Shown here piece by piece: positions 1 to 12,097 of a stretch of DNA of 64,000 bases (position 1 is its first letter; each line of letters opens with the position of its first letter). A program made the translations under genes and the position numbers. The DNA comes from Enterobacter cloacae complex sp. ECNIH7 (lineage in GTDB: Bacteria; Pseudomonadota; Gammaproteobacteria; Enterobacterales; Enterobacteriaceae): positions 5,022,001-5,086,000 of the forward strand of contig NZ_CP017990.1 in assembly GCF_002208095.1 (NCBI RefSeq). Reading direction: 5' to 3'. The notes under the pieces are model-generated. The model was given only the letters and a program-made list of their open reading frames with translations, did not search any database and was not told the DNA's origin.

Positions 1-2402
1 GACTGAATGGCTCCAGCGGTGACATCGCGCCCCGCGCCCGGACCACGGATCACCAGCGGGTTATCGCGATACCAGCGGCTTTCGATGGCGAAGACGTTAT
101 CGCACGGCAGCAGCGCCGCCAGCGGATGTTCAGGACGCACCGCCTCGACGCCGACTCGCGCTTTTCCGTTGGCCTCGAAACGCGCCACGTAGCGCAGCAC
201 CAGCCCCATCTCGTTCGCCGCCTCCAGACGCTGTACCATCTGCTCGTTAAGCTCTTCACCATTTTCAAAGAAATGATCCACAGAACCTTCTTCACAGCCG
301 GCAGGCACCAGCGATTCGACGCGTACGGCATCCGGTTCGATATCGTAACCGGCCTCACGCGCCAGGATCACCAGCTTACGCATCACGTCTTTGCCGGAAA
401 GGTCAACGCGCGGATCGGGCTCGGTTAAGCCCTGCTGCCACGCCTGATCCACCAGGTCGGTGAAGGGTACGGTGCCGTCAAACTGCAGGAACAGCCAGGA
501 GAGCGTGCCGGAGAAGATACCGCTCAGCGCCAGAATGCTGTCGCCGCTTTCAATCAGGTCACGCACGGTGTGGTTGACCGGCAGGCCAGCCCCAACGGTG
601 GCGTTATAAAGCCAGTGGCGCCCCGTTTTTTCAAACGCGTCGTGGATCTGGCGGTATTTATCGGTGCTGCTCGCCCCCGCCAGCTTGTTCGCACTAATAA
701 CGTGGAAACCGTGGCTGGCGAAATCCAGATACTGATCCGCAAGCTGTTCGCTGGCGGTAACGTCCAGCACCACCAGATCGTCATACGGGTGCGCGCGCAT
801 CCACAGGAACAGCGACTCTTCATCCTGCTCTACGGCTTCATCATTAAAGAAGGCAAGCGCGCGGCTGGCGTCCAGCCCTTCGTAGTTCAGCAGGCTGCGG
901 CGGCTGTCCACCACGCCCGCGAGAACGAATTCGAATCCGGTACGCGCCGAGAGCGTCACCTGTTCGCGGGCAAACAGCTCCAGCCAGCGGGAACCGATGT
1001 TGCCTTTCCCGAACAGCACCAGACCGATGCGCTTTTCCGCGCGGAACAGAGAGGTGTGCAGGCCCTGGATCAGGCTCTCGGTTGGCCCTTTACGCAGAAC
1101 GGCGACCAGGCTGATGCCCTCCTCCGACTGCCAGGTGAATTCCACCGGCTGGCCTTTCAGCTGCTGCCAGAAGCGGTGGCAGTGCAGCGGGTTACGGGTG
1201 ACGCCCGCGCCCACCATCGCCACCAGCGCCAGCCCCTGACGCAGGCGAAGCTCGCCCGGCAGGCCAGCTTCATCCAGAATTTTCAGCGCGCTGTCCGCCA
1301 CTTCAGCGGTGTAGCAGAACTGCAGCAGCTGACGATCGTTATGCACGCCAACGGCCAACGGACGCACCTGGGCGCGTTTCAGGATCGTGTCGATATCTTT
1401 ATGCGCCAGCTTGAAGTCCTGGCCCGCAGGCACCTGGAACTCAATCAGGCAGATGTCGTCGTGGCTGGTGACAATACGCGCCCCGGTACCGGACGCCAGC
1501 ACGCGCTCAATGCGCGTGGAGCCTTGATCCGGAGTGTAACTGCAGCGCAGCTGGAGGTCGATATCGCTGCCGGAAACCGGCTGCAGCGTGCGCGCGTGCA
1601 GTACCGGCGCGGCCAGACGCGCCAGCTCGCTGGCTTCGTCGAGACGCAGCAGCGGCAGCAGGCAGGCATCTTTTACTTTGCGCGGATCCGCGCTGTACAC
1701 ACCGGCCACGTCGCTCCAGATGGTGACGCGGGAGACGCCCGCCAGCGCGCCAATCTGCGTTGCCGAGTAGTCGGAGCCGTTACGGCCCAGCAGAACGGTT
1801 TCGCCCGCGTTGCTGCGGCTGATAAAGCCGGTGACGACAATACGTTTGCCCGGGTGCTGCACCAGCAGCTGTTGCAGCAGCGGGTAGGACAACCCTTCAT
1901 CCACCTGTGGCTGCGCGGCGCGTTCGGCGCGCAGAAAATCACGCGCGTCGAGCCAGGCCGCTTCCACGCCCAGGTGCTGCAGCACGGCGGCCATCAGGCG
2001 CGCGGACCACACTTCACCGTGGCCCACCACTTCGGCATACACCGCGTCGGTAATCCCGCTGTCCAGCAGGGCAGCCAGACGCTCAAGGTCATGCGTGAAG
2101 GCGCCGATCAGCCCGTCCGCCACGTCCGCAGGCAGCAGGCCGGCAATCAGCTCGCTCTGGTAGCGGCGTAAGGACTGTTGCACCTGATGCGCAGAAAGGC
2201 GATCGGTCTGGCTCAGTTTCAGCCAGCTAATCAACTGGTTGGTGGTGCTGCCCGCCGCCGAGACAACCATCATGTCACCCGGCTGTGAATATTCCGTCAT
2301 GATGCCTGCAACGCGCAGGTAACATTTCACATCAGCAAGACTACTACCACCAAACTTGTGCAGCTGACGACCCTTCGCCCCTGCCTGCGCTATCACACTC
2401 AT
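1..2402 (-). CDS. metL: Bifunctional aspartate kinase II / homoserine dehydrogenase II, 3' end beyond window
   Basis: The encoded protein phosphorylates aspartate and reduces aspartate semialdehyde to homoserine in the methionine branch. Reading from the ATG at 2402, the N-terminus contains the kinase signature KFGGSSLADV. The last visible residues, around VIRGPGAGRDVTAGAIQS, match the MetL C-terminus as I know it, so only about ten residues are missing. The family is about 810 aa long. The start lies 2 bp after the metB stop, so metB and metL form one operon transcribed leftward and controlled from the MetJ operator upstream of metB. A long open frame on the opposite strand here is a shadow of the GC-rich coding sequence. 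Confidence 0.95.
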   Translation of the reverse strand, partial: MSVIAQAGAKGRQLHKFGGSSLADVKCYLRVAGIMTEYSQPGDMMVVSAAGSTTNQLISWLKLSQTDRLSAHQVQQSLRRYQSELIAGLLPADVADGLIGAFTHDLERLAALLDSGITDAVYAEVVGHGEVWSARLMAAVLQHLGVEAAWLDARDFLRAERAAQPQVDEGLSYPLLQQLLVQHPGKRIVVTGFISRSNAGETVLLGRNGSDYSATQIGALAGVSRVTIWSDVAGVYSADPRKVKDACLLPLLRLDEASELARLAAPVLHARTLQPVSGSDIDLQLRCSYTPDQGSTRIERVLASGTGARIVTSHDDICLIEFQVPAGQDFKLAHKDIDTILKRAQVRPLAVGVHNDRQLLQFCYTAEVADSALKILDEAGLPGELRLRQGLALVAMVGAGVTRNPLHCHRFWQQLKGQPVEFTWQSEEGISLVAVLRKGPTESLIQGLHTSLFRAEKRIGLVLFGKGNIGSRWLELFAREQVTLSARTGFEFVLAGVVDSRRSLLNYEGLDASRALAFFNDEAVEQDEESLFLWMRAHPYDDLVVLDVTASEQLADQYLDFASHGFHVISANKLAGASSTDKYRQIHDAFEKTGRHWLYNATVGAGLPVNHTVRDLIESGDSILALSGIFSGTLSWLFLQFDGTVPFTDLVDQAWQQGLTEPDPRVDLSGKDVMRKLVILAREAGYDIEPDAVRVESLVPAGCEEGSVDHFFENGEELNEQMVQRLEAANEMGLVLRYVARFEANGKARVGVEAVRPEHPLAALLPCDNVFAIESRWYRDNPLVIRGPGAGRDVTAGAIQ

Positions 2403-2404
2403 GA

Positions 2405-3565
2405 TTACCCCTTGGCTGCGACCCGGAAGCCATTTTCCAGATCGGCAATTAAATCTTCAGAATCTTCAATGCCGGTTGAGATACGCAGCAGCGTCTCGGA
2501 AATTCCGGCGGCGGCACGAGCTTCCGGTGCCATACCTGCGTGCGTCATGGTCGCGGCGTGGGAGATCAAGCTTTCAACCCCACCTAAGGATTCCGCCAGC
2601 GTAAACAATGACAGCCCGCTCAGGAAGCGACGAAGCGTTTGCTCGTCACCGTCCAGTTCAAAACTTAACATCGCGCCAAACCCTTTCTGCTGACGCGCGG
2701 CAATCTCGTGCCCCTGATTTTCCGGCAGCGACGGGTGATAGAGCTTCTTCACCAGCGGCTGGGTTTTCAGGAAATCGACAATCGCCTGGGCATTGCGCTG
2801 CGCCACGTCCATGCGCGGCGACAGCGTGCGGATGCCGCGCAACAGCAGATAGCTGTCGAAGGCCCCCGCGGTGACGCCAATATTATTGGCCCACCATGCC
2901 AGTTCGGTGACAACGTCGGGATCTTTAGCTATCACCACGCCCGCCACCACATCAGAATGGCCGTTCAGATATTTAGTGCATGAATGCAATACCAGATCGG
3001 CACCCAGTGCGAGTGGGTTCTGAAGGGCCGGACTGAGGAACGTATTATCCACTACACTTATCGCTCCCGCATCCCTTGCGAGCTGACAAATTTTCGCAAT
3101 ATCGACAACGCGCAACAACGGATTGCTTGGACTTTCCACCAGAACCAGCTTCGGCTTCTCTGCCAGGGCCTGTTTCAGCGCCTTTTCATCGTTTTGATCG
3201 ACAAACAGCACGCGATAGCAGCCGCGTTTCGCCAGGCTGTCAAACAGACGATAGCTGCCGCCGTAGCAGTCGTGCGGCGCGACCAGCAGATCGCCCGGCT
3301 TCAGGAACACCGTGGTCACCAGGTGAATGGCGGACATCCCCGTATTGGTTAATACTGCACCTGCGCCACCTTCCAGCTCGGCCAGCGCGCGCTGGGTCAC
3401 GTCACGCGTAGGGTTGCCACGACGCGAATAATCATGCGCGCGGGGTTCATTAAATCCGGTGAAGTTATAAGTACTGGAAAGATGAATCGGCGGGACAACG
3501 CAGCCGTACTGCTCGTCATCATTTAATCCGCTACGCACTGCAATAGTGGCCTGTTTACGCGTCAT
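2405..3565 (-). CDS. metB: Cystathionine gamma-synthase
   Basis: This PLP enzyme joins O-succinylhomoserine and cysteine to give cystathionine, the first committed transsulfuration step toward methionine. The 386-aa product has the usual family length. The PLP-binding lysine is Lys198 in the motif SCTKYLNGH, and the phosphate-binding segment around NTGMSAIHLVT is present. It is the promoter-proximal gene of metBL. The start chosen is the ATG at 3565, which gives MTRKQATIAVRSG as in E. coli MetB. The MetJ operator lies about 60-90 bp upstream. Confidence 0.97.
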   Translation of the reverse strand: MTRKQATIAVRSGLNDDEQYGCVVPPIHLSSTYNFTGFNEPRAHDYSRRGNPTRDVTQRALAELEGGAGAVLTNTGMSAIHLVTTVFLKPGDLLVAPHDCYGGSYRLFDSLAKRGCYRVLFVDQNDEKALKQALAEKPKLVLVESPSNPLLRVVDIAKICQLARDAGAISVVDNTFLSPALQNPLALGADLVLHSCTKYLNGHSDVVAGVVIAKDPDVVTELAWWANNIGVTAGAFDSYLLLRGIRTLSPRMDVAQRNAQAIVDFLKTQPLVKKLYHPSLPENQGHEIAARQQKGFGAMLSFELDGDEQTLRRFLSGLSLFTLAESLGGVESLISHAATMTHAGMAPEARAAAGISETLLRISTGIEDSEDLIADLENGFRVAAKG

Positions 3566-3625
3566 GGTGAGGGCTTCCTGGCGAATGAGGTGAAAAGTCA
3601 GGCACCAGAGTAAACATTGAAAGTA

Positions 3626-3657
3626 TGGACGTCAATACATCTGGACATCTAAACTTC
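3626..3657. promoter_or_regulatory. MetJ operator (tandem met boxes) in the metB-metJ divergent promoter region
   Basis: Four consecutive 8-mers resemble the met box AGACGTCT: TGGACGTC, AATACATC, TGGACATC and TAAACTTC. MetJ with S-adenosylmethionine binds such tandem boxes cooperatively. The position between the divergent metB and metJ genes is the one used in E. coli, so both metBL and metJ are expected to be repressed here. Confidence 0.8.
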
Positions 3658-3841
3658 TTTGCGTATAGATTGAGCAATGCGCAAATAGCCGTTAAAATTA
3701 TATGCTTTAGTGCACGCTGCAGCGGCAATATCCGTGCCACGGTATCGTCTCTACGGTAAACTAGACAAGATTGCGGTTCAAAACGGGTGGTTACAGGTTT
3801 TGCACCTTTAAATAAATGACTGAGAGGATTAAAGGTATCTC

Positions 3842-4159
3842 ATGGCTGAATGGAGCGGCGAATATATCAGCCCATACGCTGAGCACGGTAAGAAGAGTGA
3901 GCAAGTAAAGAAAATTACGGTTTCCATTCCTCTGAAGGTGTTGAAGATCCTCACCGATGAACGTACGCGTCGTCAGGTGAACAACCTGCGCCACGCGACC
4001 AACAGCGAACTGCTGTGCGAAGCGTTTCTGCATGCGTTTACCGGTCAACCGTTGCCGAACGATGAAGATCTGCGCAAAGAGCGCAGTGATGAAATCCCGG
4101 AAGAGGCGAAGGTGATCATGCGTGAACTGGGTATTGACCCGGATACGTGGGAATACTGA
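3842..4159 (+). CDS. metJ: Methionine regulon repressor MetJ
   Basis: MetJ is a ribbon-helix-helix dimer that uses S-adenosylmethionine as corepressor and controls the met regulon. The 105-aa product begins [16 protein letters not shown] and carries the DNA-contacting strand [15 protein letters not shown] at about residues 22-37, as in E. coli MetJ. It is divergent from metBL, and the shared intergenic region holds tandem met boxes, which implies autoregulation. A strong hairpin terminator follows at once. Confidence 0.97.
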   Translation: MAEWSGEYISPYAEHGKKSEQVKKITVSIPLKVLKILTDERTRRQVNNLRHATNSELLCEAFLHAFTGQPLPNDEDLRKERSDEIPEEAKVIMRELGIDPDTWEY

Positions 4160-4170
4160 GAAGCGGATAC

Positions 4171-4199
4171 AAAAAAGGCACCTTGCGGTGCCTTTTTTT
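4171..4199. terminator. Bidirectional intrinsic terminator between metJ and rpmE
   Basis: A GGCACC/GGTGCC stem with a TTGC loop is flanked by six A residues on the left and seven T residues on the right. It can terminate metJ rightward and rpmE leftward. The yiiX gene that I recall at this place in E. coli is absent. Confidence 0.85.
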
Positions 4200-4207
4200 C
4201 GGGAAAC

Positions 4208-4420
4208 TTATTTAGCGCCCGGGATGCTGAAACGCTTGTTGAAGCGGTCAACACGGCCACCGGTTGCAACGTCACGCTGCTTACCAGTGTAGAACGGGTG
4301 GCATTTGCCGCACACGTCCAGGTTCAGATCGTGACCCACGGTAGAGCGGATCTGGATAGAGTTACCGCAAGAACAGTTTGCAGTAATCATTTCGTATTTC
4401 GGGTGAATATCTTTTTTCAT
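4208..4420 (-). CDS. rpmE: 50S ribosomal protein L31, zinc-binding form
   Basis: This is a large-subunit protein at the central protuberance that contributes to bridges with the small subunit. The 70-aa product has the zinc-ligand cysteines of the C+ form of L31 in CSCGNS (near residue 16) and [14 protein letters not shown] (near 37-40). It shares a bidirectional terminator with metJ and is divergent from priA. The alternative zinc-free paralogue (ykgM type) lacks these cysteines, so the assignment is firm. Confidence 0.97.
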   Translation of the reverse strand: MKKDIHPKYEMITANCSCGNSIQIRSTVGHDLNLDVCGKCHPFYTGKQRDVATGGRVDRFNKRFSIPGAK

Positions 4421-4491
4421 GGGAGAACCTCAGTTAAGGCCGCGTCGCTCTTCCAGCCCTAACGCCAGACACCACGCGATGTTGATTGTAA

Positions 4492-6816
<2,325 letters not shown>

Positions 6817-6935
6817 AGACGGATCGAAAAATTTAACGCTCCTCACACTTTTTATGAAAATTCTGTAACCGATTCCATTAACTATCTGTAAAAATGGTGA
6901 TGTCAGAAGTTCGGTGTTCAGGCGAGGAGAAGACG

Positions 6936-7961
6936 TTGAAGTCCAGGAAAGAGGTTGCACCGGCGACCATGAAAGACGTTGCCCAGAAAGCACAAGTCTC
7001 TACGGCAACCGTGTCCCGCGCATTAATGAACCCGGATAAAGTCTCCCAGGCGACCCGTAACCGGGTAGAGCAGGCTGCGCTTGAAGTGGGCTATTTCCCA
7101 CAGGCGATGGGGCGTAACGTCAAACGCAATGAGTCGCGCACCATTCTGGTGATTGTGCCGGACATCTGTGACCCCTTCTTCAGCGAGATTATCCGCGGTA
7201 TTGAAGTCACCGCAGCGGAACAGGGTTACCTGGTGCTGATTGGCGACTGTGCTCATCAGAACCAGCAGGAAAAAACCTTCATCGATCTCATTATCACCAA
7301 GCAGATCGACGGCATGCTGCTGCTTGGCTCTCGCCTGCCGTTTGATGCCAGCATTGAAGAGCAGCGTAATTTACCGCCGATGGTGATGGCCAACGAGTTT
7401 GCGCCGGAGCTGGAGCTGCCGACGGTCCACATTGATAACCTCACCGCCGCGTTCAACGCCGTAAACTATCTCCAGGAACTGGGGCACAAGCGCATTGGCT
7501 GTATTGCCGGGCCGGAAGAGATGCCGCTGTGTCACTATCGCTTACAGGGCTACGTGCAGGCGCTGCGCCGTACCGGCGTCACCGTCGATCCGCACTACAT
7601 TGCGCGCGGTGACTTTACCTTCGCCGCGGGTGGACAAGCGCTGGAGAAACTTCTGGACCTGCCTGAACCGCCAACCGCCGTATTTTGTCACAGCGACGTG
7701 ATGGCGCTGGGCGCATTATCGTACGCCAAACGCCGCGGCCTGCGGATACCGAAAGATTTATCGATCATCGGATTCGACAATATTTCGCTTTCAGAATTTT
7801 GCGATCCGCCGCTCTCAACGGTCGCTCAGCCGCGCTACCAAATCGGCCGCGAAGCGATGCTTCTTCTGCTGGATCAGCTTCACGGTCAAACAGTTAGCAG
7901 CGGCTCGCGGTTGCTGGACTGTGAACTGATTGTCCGCGGCACGACCCAGGCATTGACTTAA
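6936..7961 (+). CDS. cytR: LacI-family transcriptional repressor CytR
   Basis: CytR represses nucleoside uptake and catabolism genes together with CRP and is induced by cytidine. The HTH at the N-terminus reads MKDVAQKAQVSTATVSRAL, followed by a periplasmic-binding-protein-like effector domain. I chose the TTG at 6936: it has a good ribosome site (AGGAG, 6 bp upstream) and gives 341 aa, the E. coli length. The in-frame ATGs upstream would add 14 unrelated residues. The gene lies between priA and ftsN, as in E. coli. Confidence 0.93.
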   Translation: MKSRKEVAPATMKDVAQKAQVSTATVSRALMNPDKVSQATRNRVEQAALEVGYFPQAMGRNVKRNESRTILVIVPDICDPFFSEIIRGIEVTAAEQGYLVLIGDCAHQNQQEKTFIDLIITKQIDGMLLLGSRLPFDASIEEQRNLPPMVMANEFAPELELPTVHIDNLTAAFNAVNYLQELGHKRIGCIAGPEEMPLCHYRLQGYVQALRRTGVTVDPHYIARGDFTFAAGGQALEKLLDLPEPPTAVFCHSDVMALGALSYAKRRGLRIPKDLSIIGFDNISLSEFCDPPLSTVAQPRYQIGREAMLLLLDQLHGQTVSSGSRLLDCELIVRGTTQALT

Positions 7962-8054
7962 AGTAAACGTCTTTCGGATACCCTTATCTGGTCAAAGCCC
8001 CGCCGCTTAAGTAACATGGCGGACTGACGAACGAATAAATACAGCGAAACGATA

Positions 8055-9047
8055 GTGGCACAACGAGATTATGTACGTCGCGGCCAGCCGGCACCTTCGC
8101 GACGCAAAAAGAGTAGCTCAAGGAAAAAGCAACGTAACCTGCCTGCTGTCTCGCCAGCAATGGTCGCTATTGCTGCGGCTGTAGTCGTCGCCTTTATTGG
8201 TGGCCTGTACTTTATCACGCACCATAAAAAAGAAGAGTCTGAGGCGCTTCAGGCCAGTAAAGTTGCCGGAAATGGCCTTCCTCCGAAGCCTGAAGAGCGC
8301 TGGCGCTATATCAAAGAGCTGGAAAGCCGTCAGCCCGGGGTGCGTGCGCCAACCGAACCTTCTGCGGGTGGTGAAGTGCAGAATGCGAATCAGCTGACGG
8401 ATGAACAGCGTCAGCTGCTGGCCCAAATGCAGGCCGATATGCGCCAGCAGCCTACGCAGCTGAACGAAGTACCGTGGAATGAGCAGACGCCGGCACAGCG
8501 CCAGCAAACGCTGCAGCGACGTCAGGCGCAACAGCAGATCCAGCAACAACAGCAGCAGTGGGCGCAAACCCAGCCGGTGCAGCAGCCGAAAGCACAGCCG
8601 CGGGTAACGGAACAGCCATACCAACAGCAGACGCGTACGGCGCAGTCTCAGCCTGTCCAGCAGCAGCCGAAAACGCAGCCGCAGAAACAGGCGGCTCAGC
8701 CGTATCAGGATCTGCTCCAGACGCCAGCGCATACCACCGCGCAGCAGCCGAAAACGCAGCAGGCAGCGCCGGTGACCAAAGAGACCGAAGCGCCGAAGCA
8801 GACGGCAGAGAAAAAAGACGAGCGCCGCTGGATGGTGCAGTGCGGTTCGTTCAAAGGCGCAGAGCAGGCGGAAACGGTGCGCGCGCAGCTGGCCTTTGAA
8901 GGGTTTGATTCGCGTATTACCACCAATAACGGCTGGAATCGCGTGGTGATTGGGCCGGTCAAAGGCAAAGAAAATGCCGATGGCACCATTTCGCGGTTGA
9001 AAATCGCCGGCCACACAAACTGCATTCGACTCGCTTCCGGGGGTTGA
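8055..9047 (+). CDS. ftsN: Essential cell-division protein FtsN
   Basis: FtsN is a late-arriving bitopic divisome protein that triggers septal peptidoglycan synthesis through FtsA and FtsQLB. From the GTG at 8055 the 330-aa product has a basic cytoplasmic N-terminus and a single membrane span at about residues 33-53 (SPAMVAIAAAVVVAFIGGLY). The essential periplasmic segment includes PPKPEERWRYIKELE. A long glutamine- and proline-rich linker leads to a C-terminal SPOR domain starting near RWMVQCGSF. The linker is somewhat longer than in E. coli (319 aa), which is usual for this low-complexity part. Confidence 0.96.
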   Translation: MAQRDYVRRGQPAPSRRKKSSSRKKQRNLPAVSPAMVAIAAAVVVAFIGGLYFITHHKKEESEALQASKVAGNGLPPKPEERWRYIKELESRQPGVRAPTEPSAGGEVQNANQLTDEQRQLLAQMQADMRQQPTQLNEVPWNEQTPAQRQQTLQRRQAQQQIQQQQQQWAQTQPVQQPKAQPRVTEQPYQQQTRTAQSQPVQQQPKTQPQKQAAQPYQDLLQTPAHTTAQQPKTQQAAPVTKETEAPKQTAEKKDERRWMVQCGSFKGAEQAETVRAQLAFEGFDSRITTNNGWNRVVIGPVKGKENADGTISRLKIAGHTNCIRLASGG

Positions 9048-9082
9048 AACCCCCAAAATCCCCCCCATCTATCATTTAATTC

Positions 9083-9110
9083 AGCCCTGAGCACAGGCTC
9101 AGGGCTTCTG
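9083..9110 (+). terminator. Hairpin between ftsN and hslV
   Basis: A perfect 10-bp stem, AGCCCTGAGC/GCTCAGGGCT, with an ACAG loop is followed by TTCTGTTT. It probably ends ftsN transcription before the hslVU promoter. Confidence 0.7.
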
Positions 9111-9141
9111 TTTCCCGATTCTGTAACCAGGGGGTCTGCTC

Positions 9142-9672
9142 GTGACAACAATAGTAAGTGTACGCCGTAACGGCCATGTGGTAATCGCCGGTGATGGCCA
9201 GGCCACGCTGGGTAATACCGTCATGAAAGGCAACGTGAAGAAAGTGCGCCGTCTCTACAACGACAAAGTGATCGCCGGTTTTGCTGGCGGCACGGCGGAC
9301 GCCTTCACGCTGTTTGAACTGTTTGAACGCAAACTGGAAATGCACCAGGGTCATCTGGTGAAAGCTGCCGTTGAGCTGGCGAAAGACTGGCGTACCGACC
9401 GCATGCTGCGCAAGCTCGAAGCGCTGCTGGCCGTGGCCGATGAAACCGCCTCGCTGATCATCACCGGTAACGGTGACGTCATTCAGCCGGAAAATGACCT
9501 GATTGCCATCGGCTCCGGCGGCCCTTATGCCCAGGCTGCAGCCCGCGCGCTGTTGGAGAATACCGACATGAACGCGCGTGATATCGCGGTGAAGGCGTTG
9601 GATATTGCAGGCGATATCTGCATTTATACCAACCACAACCACACCATCGAAGAATTGACCTCCAAAGCGTAA
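9142..9672 (+). CDS. hslV: ATP-dependent protease peptidase subunit HslV (ClpQ)
   Basis: HslV is a proteasome-like dodecameric threonine peptidase that degrades unfolded proteins fed by HslU. The 176-aa product starts at the GTG at 9142, preceded by a GGGGG ribosome site. After removal of the first residue, the catalytic threonine of [13 protein letters not shown] becomes N-terminal. Lys/Gly positions typical of the fold ([15 protein letters not shown]) are present. The hslU ATG lies 9 bp downstream, and the pair is expected to be heat-shock controlled as in E. coli; I did not resolve a sigma-32 promoter. Confidence 0.97.
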   Translation: MTTIVSVRRNGHVVIAGDGQATLGNTVMKGNVKKVRRLYNDKVIAGFAGGTADAFTLFELFERKLEMHQGHLVKAAVELAKDWRTDRMLRKLEALLAVADETASLIITGNGDVIQPENDLIAIGSGGPYAQAAARALLENTDMNARDIAVKALDIAGDICIYTNHNHTIEELTSKA

Positions 9673-9681
9673 GGATCTCCC

Positions 9682-11016
9682 ATGTCTGAAATGACCCCAC
9701 GCGAAATTGTCAGCGAACTGAACAAACACATTATCGGCCAGGATAACGCCAAGCGTTCCGTGGCTATTGCTCTGCGTAACCGCTGGCGTCGTATGCAGCT
9801 TGACGAAGAGCTGCGCCACGAAGTGACGCCAAAAAACATCCTGATGATCGGCCCGACCGGCGTCGGTAAAACCGAAATCGCCCGTCGTCTGGCGAAGCTG
9901 GCGAACGCGCCGTTCATCAAAGTTGAAGCTACCAAGTTCACCGAAGTGGGCTATGTGGGTAAAGAAGTGGACTCCATCATCCGCGATCTGACCGATTCGG
10001 CGATCAAGATGGTGCGCGTCCAGGCGATCGAGAAAAACCGCTATCGCGCGGAAGAGATGGCCGAGGAGCGCATTCTCGACGTGCTGATCCCACCGGCAAA
10101 AAACAACTGGGGCCAGGCAGAGCAGCAGGCGGAACCGTCCGCTGCGCGCCAGGCGTTCCGCAAAAAACTGCGTGAAGGCCAGCTGGACGACAAAGAGATT
10201 GAGATCGATCTCGCTGCCGCGCCAATGGGTGTGGAAATCATGGCGCCTCCGGGCATGGAAGAGATGACCAGCCAGCTGCAGTCCATGTTCCAGAACCTGG
10301 GCGGCCAGAAGCAGAAAGCGCGTAAGCTGAAAATTAAAGACGCGATGAAGCTGCTGATTGAAGAAGAAGCGGCGAAGCTGGTAAACCCGGAAGAGCTGAA
10401 GCAGGACGCTATCGACGCGGTTGAGCAGCACGGTATCGTGTTTATCGACGAAATCGACAAAATTTGTAAGCGCGGCGGCAACAGCTCCGGCCCGGACGTG
10501 TCCCGCGAAGGCGTTCAGCGCGACCTGCTGCCGCTGGTTGAAGGCTGCACCGTCTCCACCAAGCACGGCATGGTGAAAACGGACCACATCCTGTTTATCG
10601 CTTCAGGGGCGTTCCAGGTTGCCAGCCCGTCGGATCTGATCCCGGAGCTGCAGGGCCGTCTGCCTATCCGCGTTGAGCTGCAGGCGCTGACGACCGAAGA
10701 TTTCGAACGTATCCTGACCGAGCCAAACGCCTCTGCTACCGTACAGTACAAAGCGCTGATGGCGACCGAAGGCGTGAACCTCGAGTTCACCGAAGACGGT
10801 ATCAAGCGTATTGCCCAGGCCGCATGGCAGGTCAACGAAACCACCGAGAACATCGGTGCGCGTCGCCTGCATACCGTGCTGGAACGCCTGGTTGAAGATA
10901 TCTCTTACGACGCGAGCGACCTTAACGGTCAAACCGTTACCATTGACGCAGAATATGTGAGTAAACATCTGGATGCGTTAGTGGCAGATGAAGATCTGAG
11001 CCGTTTTATCCTATAA
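9682..11016 (+). CDS. hslU: HslUV protease ATPase/unfoldase subunit HslU (ClpY)
   Basis: This AAA+ hexameric unfoldase passes substrates to HslV. The 444-aa protein carries Walker [10 protein letters not shown] (about residues 57-65), the pore motif GYVG just after it, an inserted I-domain rich in charged residues (about 110-240), Walker B FIDEIDK (about residue 255) and the sensor/arginine region [13 protein letters not shown]. It is translated 9 bp after hslV. Confidence 0.97.
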   Translation: MSEMTPREIVSELNKHIIGQDNAKRSVAIALRNRWRRMQLDEELRHEVTPKNILMIGPTGVGKTEIARRLAKLANAPFIKVEATKFTEVGYVGKEVDSIIRDLTDSAIKMVRVQAIEKNRYRAEEMAEERILDVLIPPAKNNWGQAEQQAEPSAARQAFRKKLREGQLDDKEIEIDLAAAPMGVEIMAPPGMEEMTSQLQSMFQNLGGQKQKARKLKIKDAMKLLIEEEAAKLVNPEELKQDAIDAVEQHGIVFIDEIDKICKRGGNSSGPDVSREGVQRDLLPLVEGCTVSTKHGMVKTDHILFIASGAFQVASPSDLIPELQGRLPIRVELQALTTEDFERILTEPNASATVQYKALMATEGVNLEFTEDGIKRIAQAAWQVNETTENIGARRLHTVLERLVEDISYDASDLNGQTVTIDAEYVSKHLDALVADEDLSRFIL

Positions 11017-11084
11017 TCGCGGTTACTGGATTCTCATCACGTTTAATGGGGGCTAATGCCCCCATTTTTATTGGCTAAATACTT

Positions 11085-12005
11085 ATGACTGACATCAGCC
11101 GTACTCAGGCGTGGCTCGAAAGTCTGCGCCCTAAAACGCTTCCTCTGGCCTTTGCCGCAATTATCGTCGGCACCGCCCTTGCCTGGTGGCAGGGTTATTT
11201 TGATCCGCTGGTCGCCGCGCTGGCACTGATTACTGCCGGCCTGCTGCAAATTCTCTCCAATCTCGCCAACGACTACGGCGACGCGGTAAAAGGCAGCGAC
11301 AAGCCGGACCGCATAGGGCCACTGCGCGGAATGCAGAAAGGGGTGATTACCCAGGCGCAGATGAAACGCGCGCTGATTATCACCGTAGCGCTGATCTGCG
11401 TATCCGGCCTGGCGCTGGTGACGGTGGCGTCTAAGACCACCAGCGATTTCATTGGCTTCCTGGTGCTGGGCTTACTGGCCATTATCGCGGCCATCACCTA
11501 CACCGTCGGCACGCGTCCTTACGGTTATATTGGGCTCGGGGATATCTCCGTACTGGTGTTCTTCGGCTGGCTGAGCGTGATGGGAAGCTGGTACCTGCAG
11601 GCGCATACGGTGATCCCTGCCCTGTTCCTGCCCGCGACCGCCTGCGGCCTGCTGGCGACGGCGGTGCTCAACATCAACAACCTGCGCGACATCGACAGCG
11701 ATCGCGAGAACGGCAAAAACACCCTGGCGGTTCGTCTGGGGCCGGTCAATGCGCGCCGCTATCACGCCTGTCTGCTCATTGGCGCGCTGGTTTGCCTGGC
11801 GCTGTTTAACCTGATTTCCTTGCAGAGCTTGTGGGGCTGGCTGTTTGTGCTTGCCGCGCCGCTGCTGATTAAGCAGGCCCGCTTTGTGATGCGTGAACTC
11901 AGCCCGTCCGCCATGCCGCCGATGCTGGAACGTACGGTAAAAGGCGCGTTGCTGACTAACCTGTTGTTCGTCATCGGGATTGTTTTAAGCCAGACGCTGC
12001 GTTAG
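11085..12005 (+). CDS. menA: 1,4-dihydroxy-2-naphthoate polyprenyltransferase MenA
   Basis: MenA is an integral-membrane UbiA-family prenyltransferase that attaches the polyprenyl chain to DHNA to give demethylmenaquinone. The 306-aa protein is close to the 308 aa of E. coli. The two aspartate-rich motifs that bind Mg-diphosphate are visible as NDYGDAVKG (near residue 63) and NNLRDIDSDRENGK (near 200). About eight hydrophobic helices surround them. It follows hslU and precedes rraA, as in E. coli. Confidence 0.95.
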   Translation: MTDISRTQAWLESLRPKTLPLAFAAIIVGTALAWWQGYFDPLVAALALITAGLLQILSNLANDYGDAVKGSDKPDRIGPLRGMQKGVITQAQMKRALIITVALICVSGLALVTVASKTTSDFIGFLVLGLLAIIAAITYTVGTRPYGYIGLGDISVLVFFGWLSVMGSWYLQAHTVIPALFLPATACGLLATAVLNINNLRDIDSDRENGKNTLAVRLGPVNARRYHACLLIGALVCLALFNLISLQSLWGWLFVLAAPLLIKQARFVMRELSPSAMPPMLERTVKGALLTNLLFVIGIVLSQTLR

Positions 12006-12097
12006 CTGACAAATATCAATTAACAATTGATGATTTTGCCAACAACGCATTTCGCACGATATACTGAACACATTCGCAGCAACTGAGCGTTAAACCT

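Noticed and set aside
570..2171. 533-codon open frame on the plus strand opposite metL
   Set aside because: Exact antisense of a certain gene; high-GC third positions leave the opposite strand open. No ribosome site or recognisable protein.
8118..9068. 316-codon Leu/Arg-rich frame opposite ftsN
   Set aside because: Produced by the CAG-rich glutamine codons of ftsN read backwards.
9076..10587. 503-codon open frame opposite hslV and hslU
   Set aside because: Shadow of two confirmed genes; its product has no family features beyond a composition of His, Gln and Phe that is typical of such shadows.
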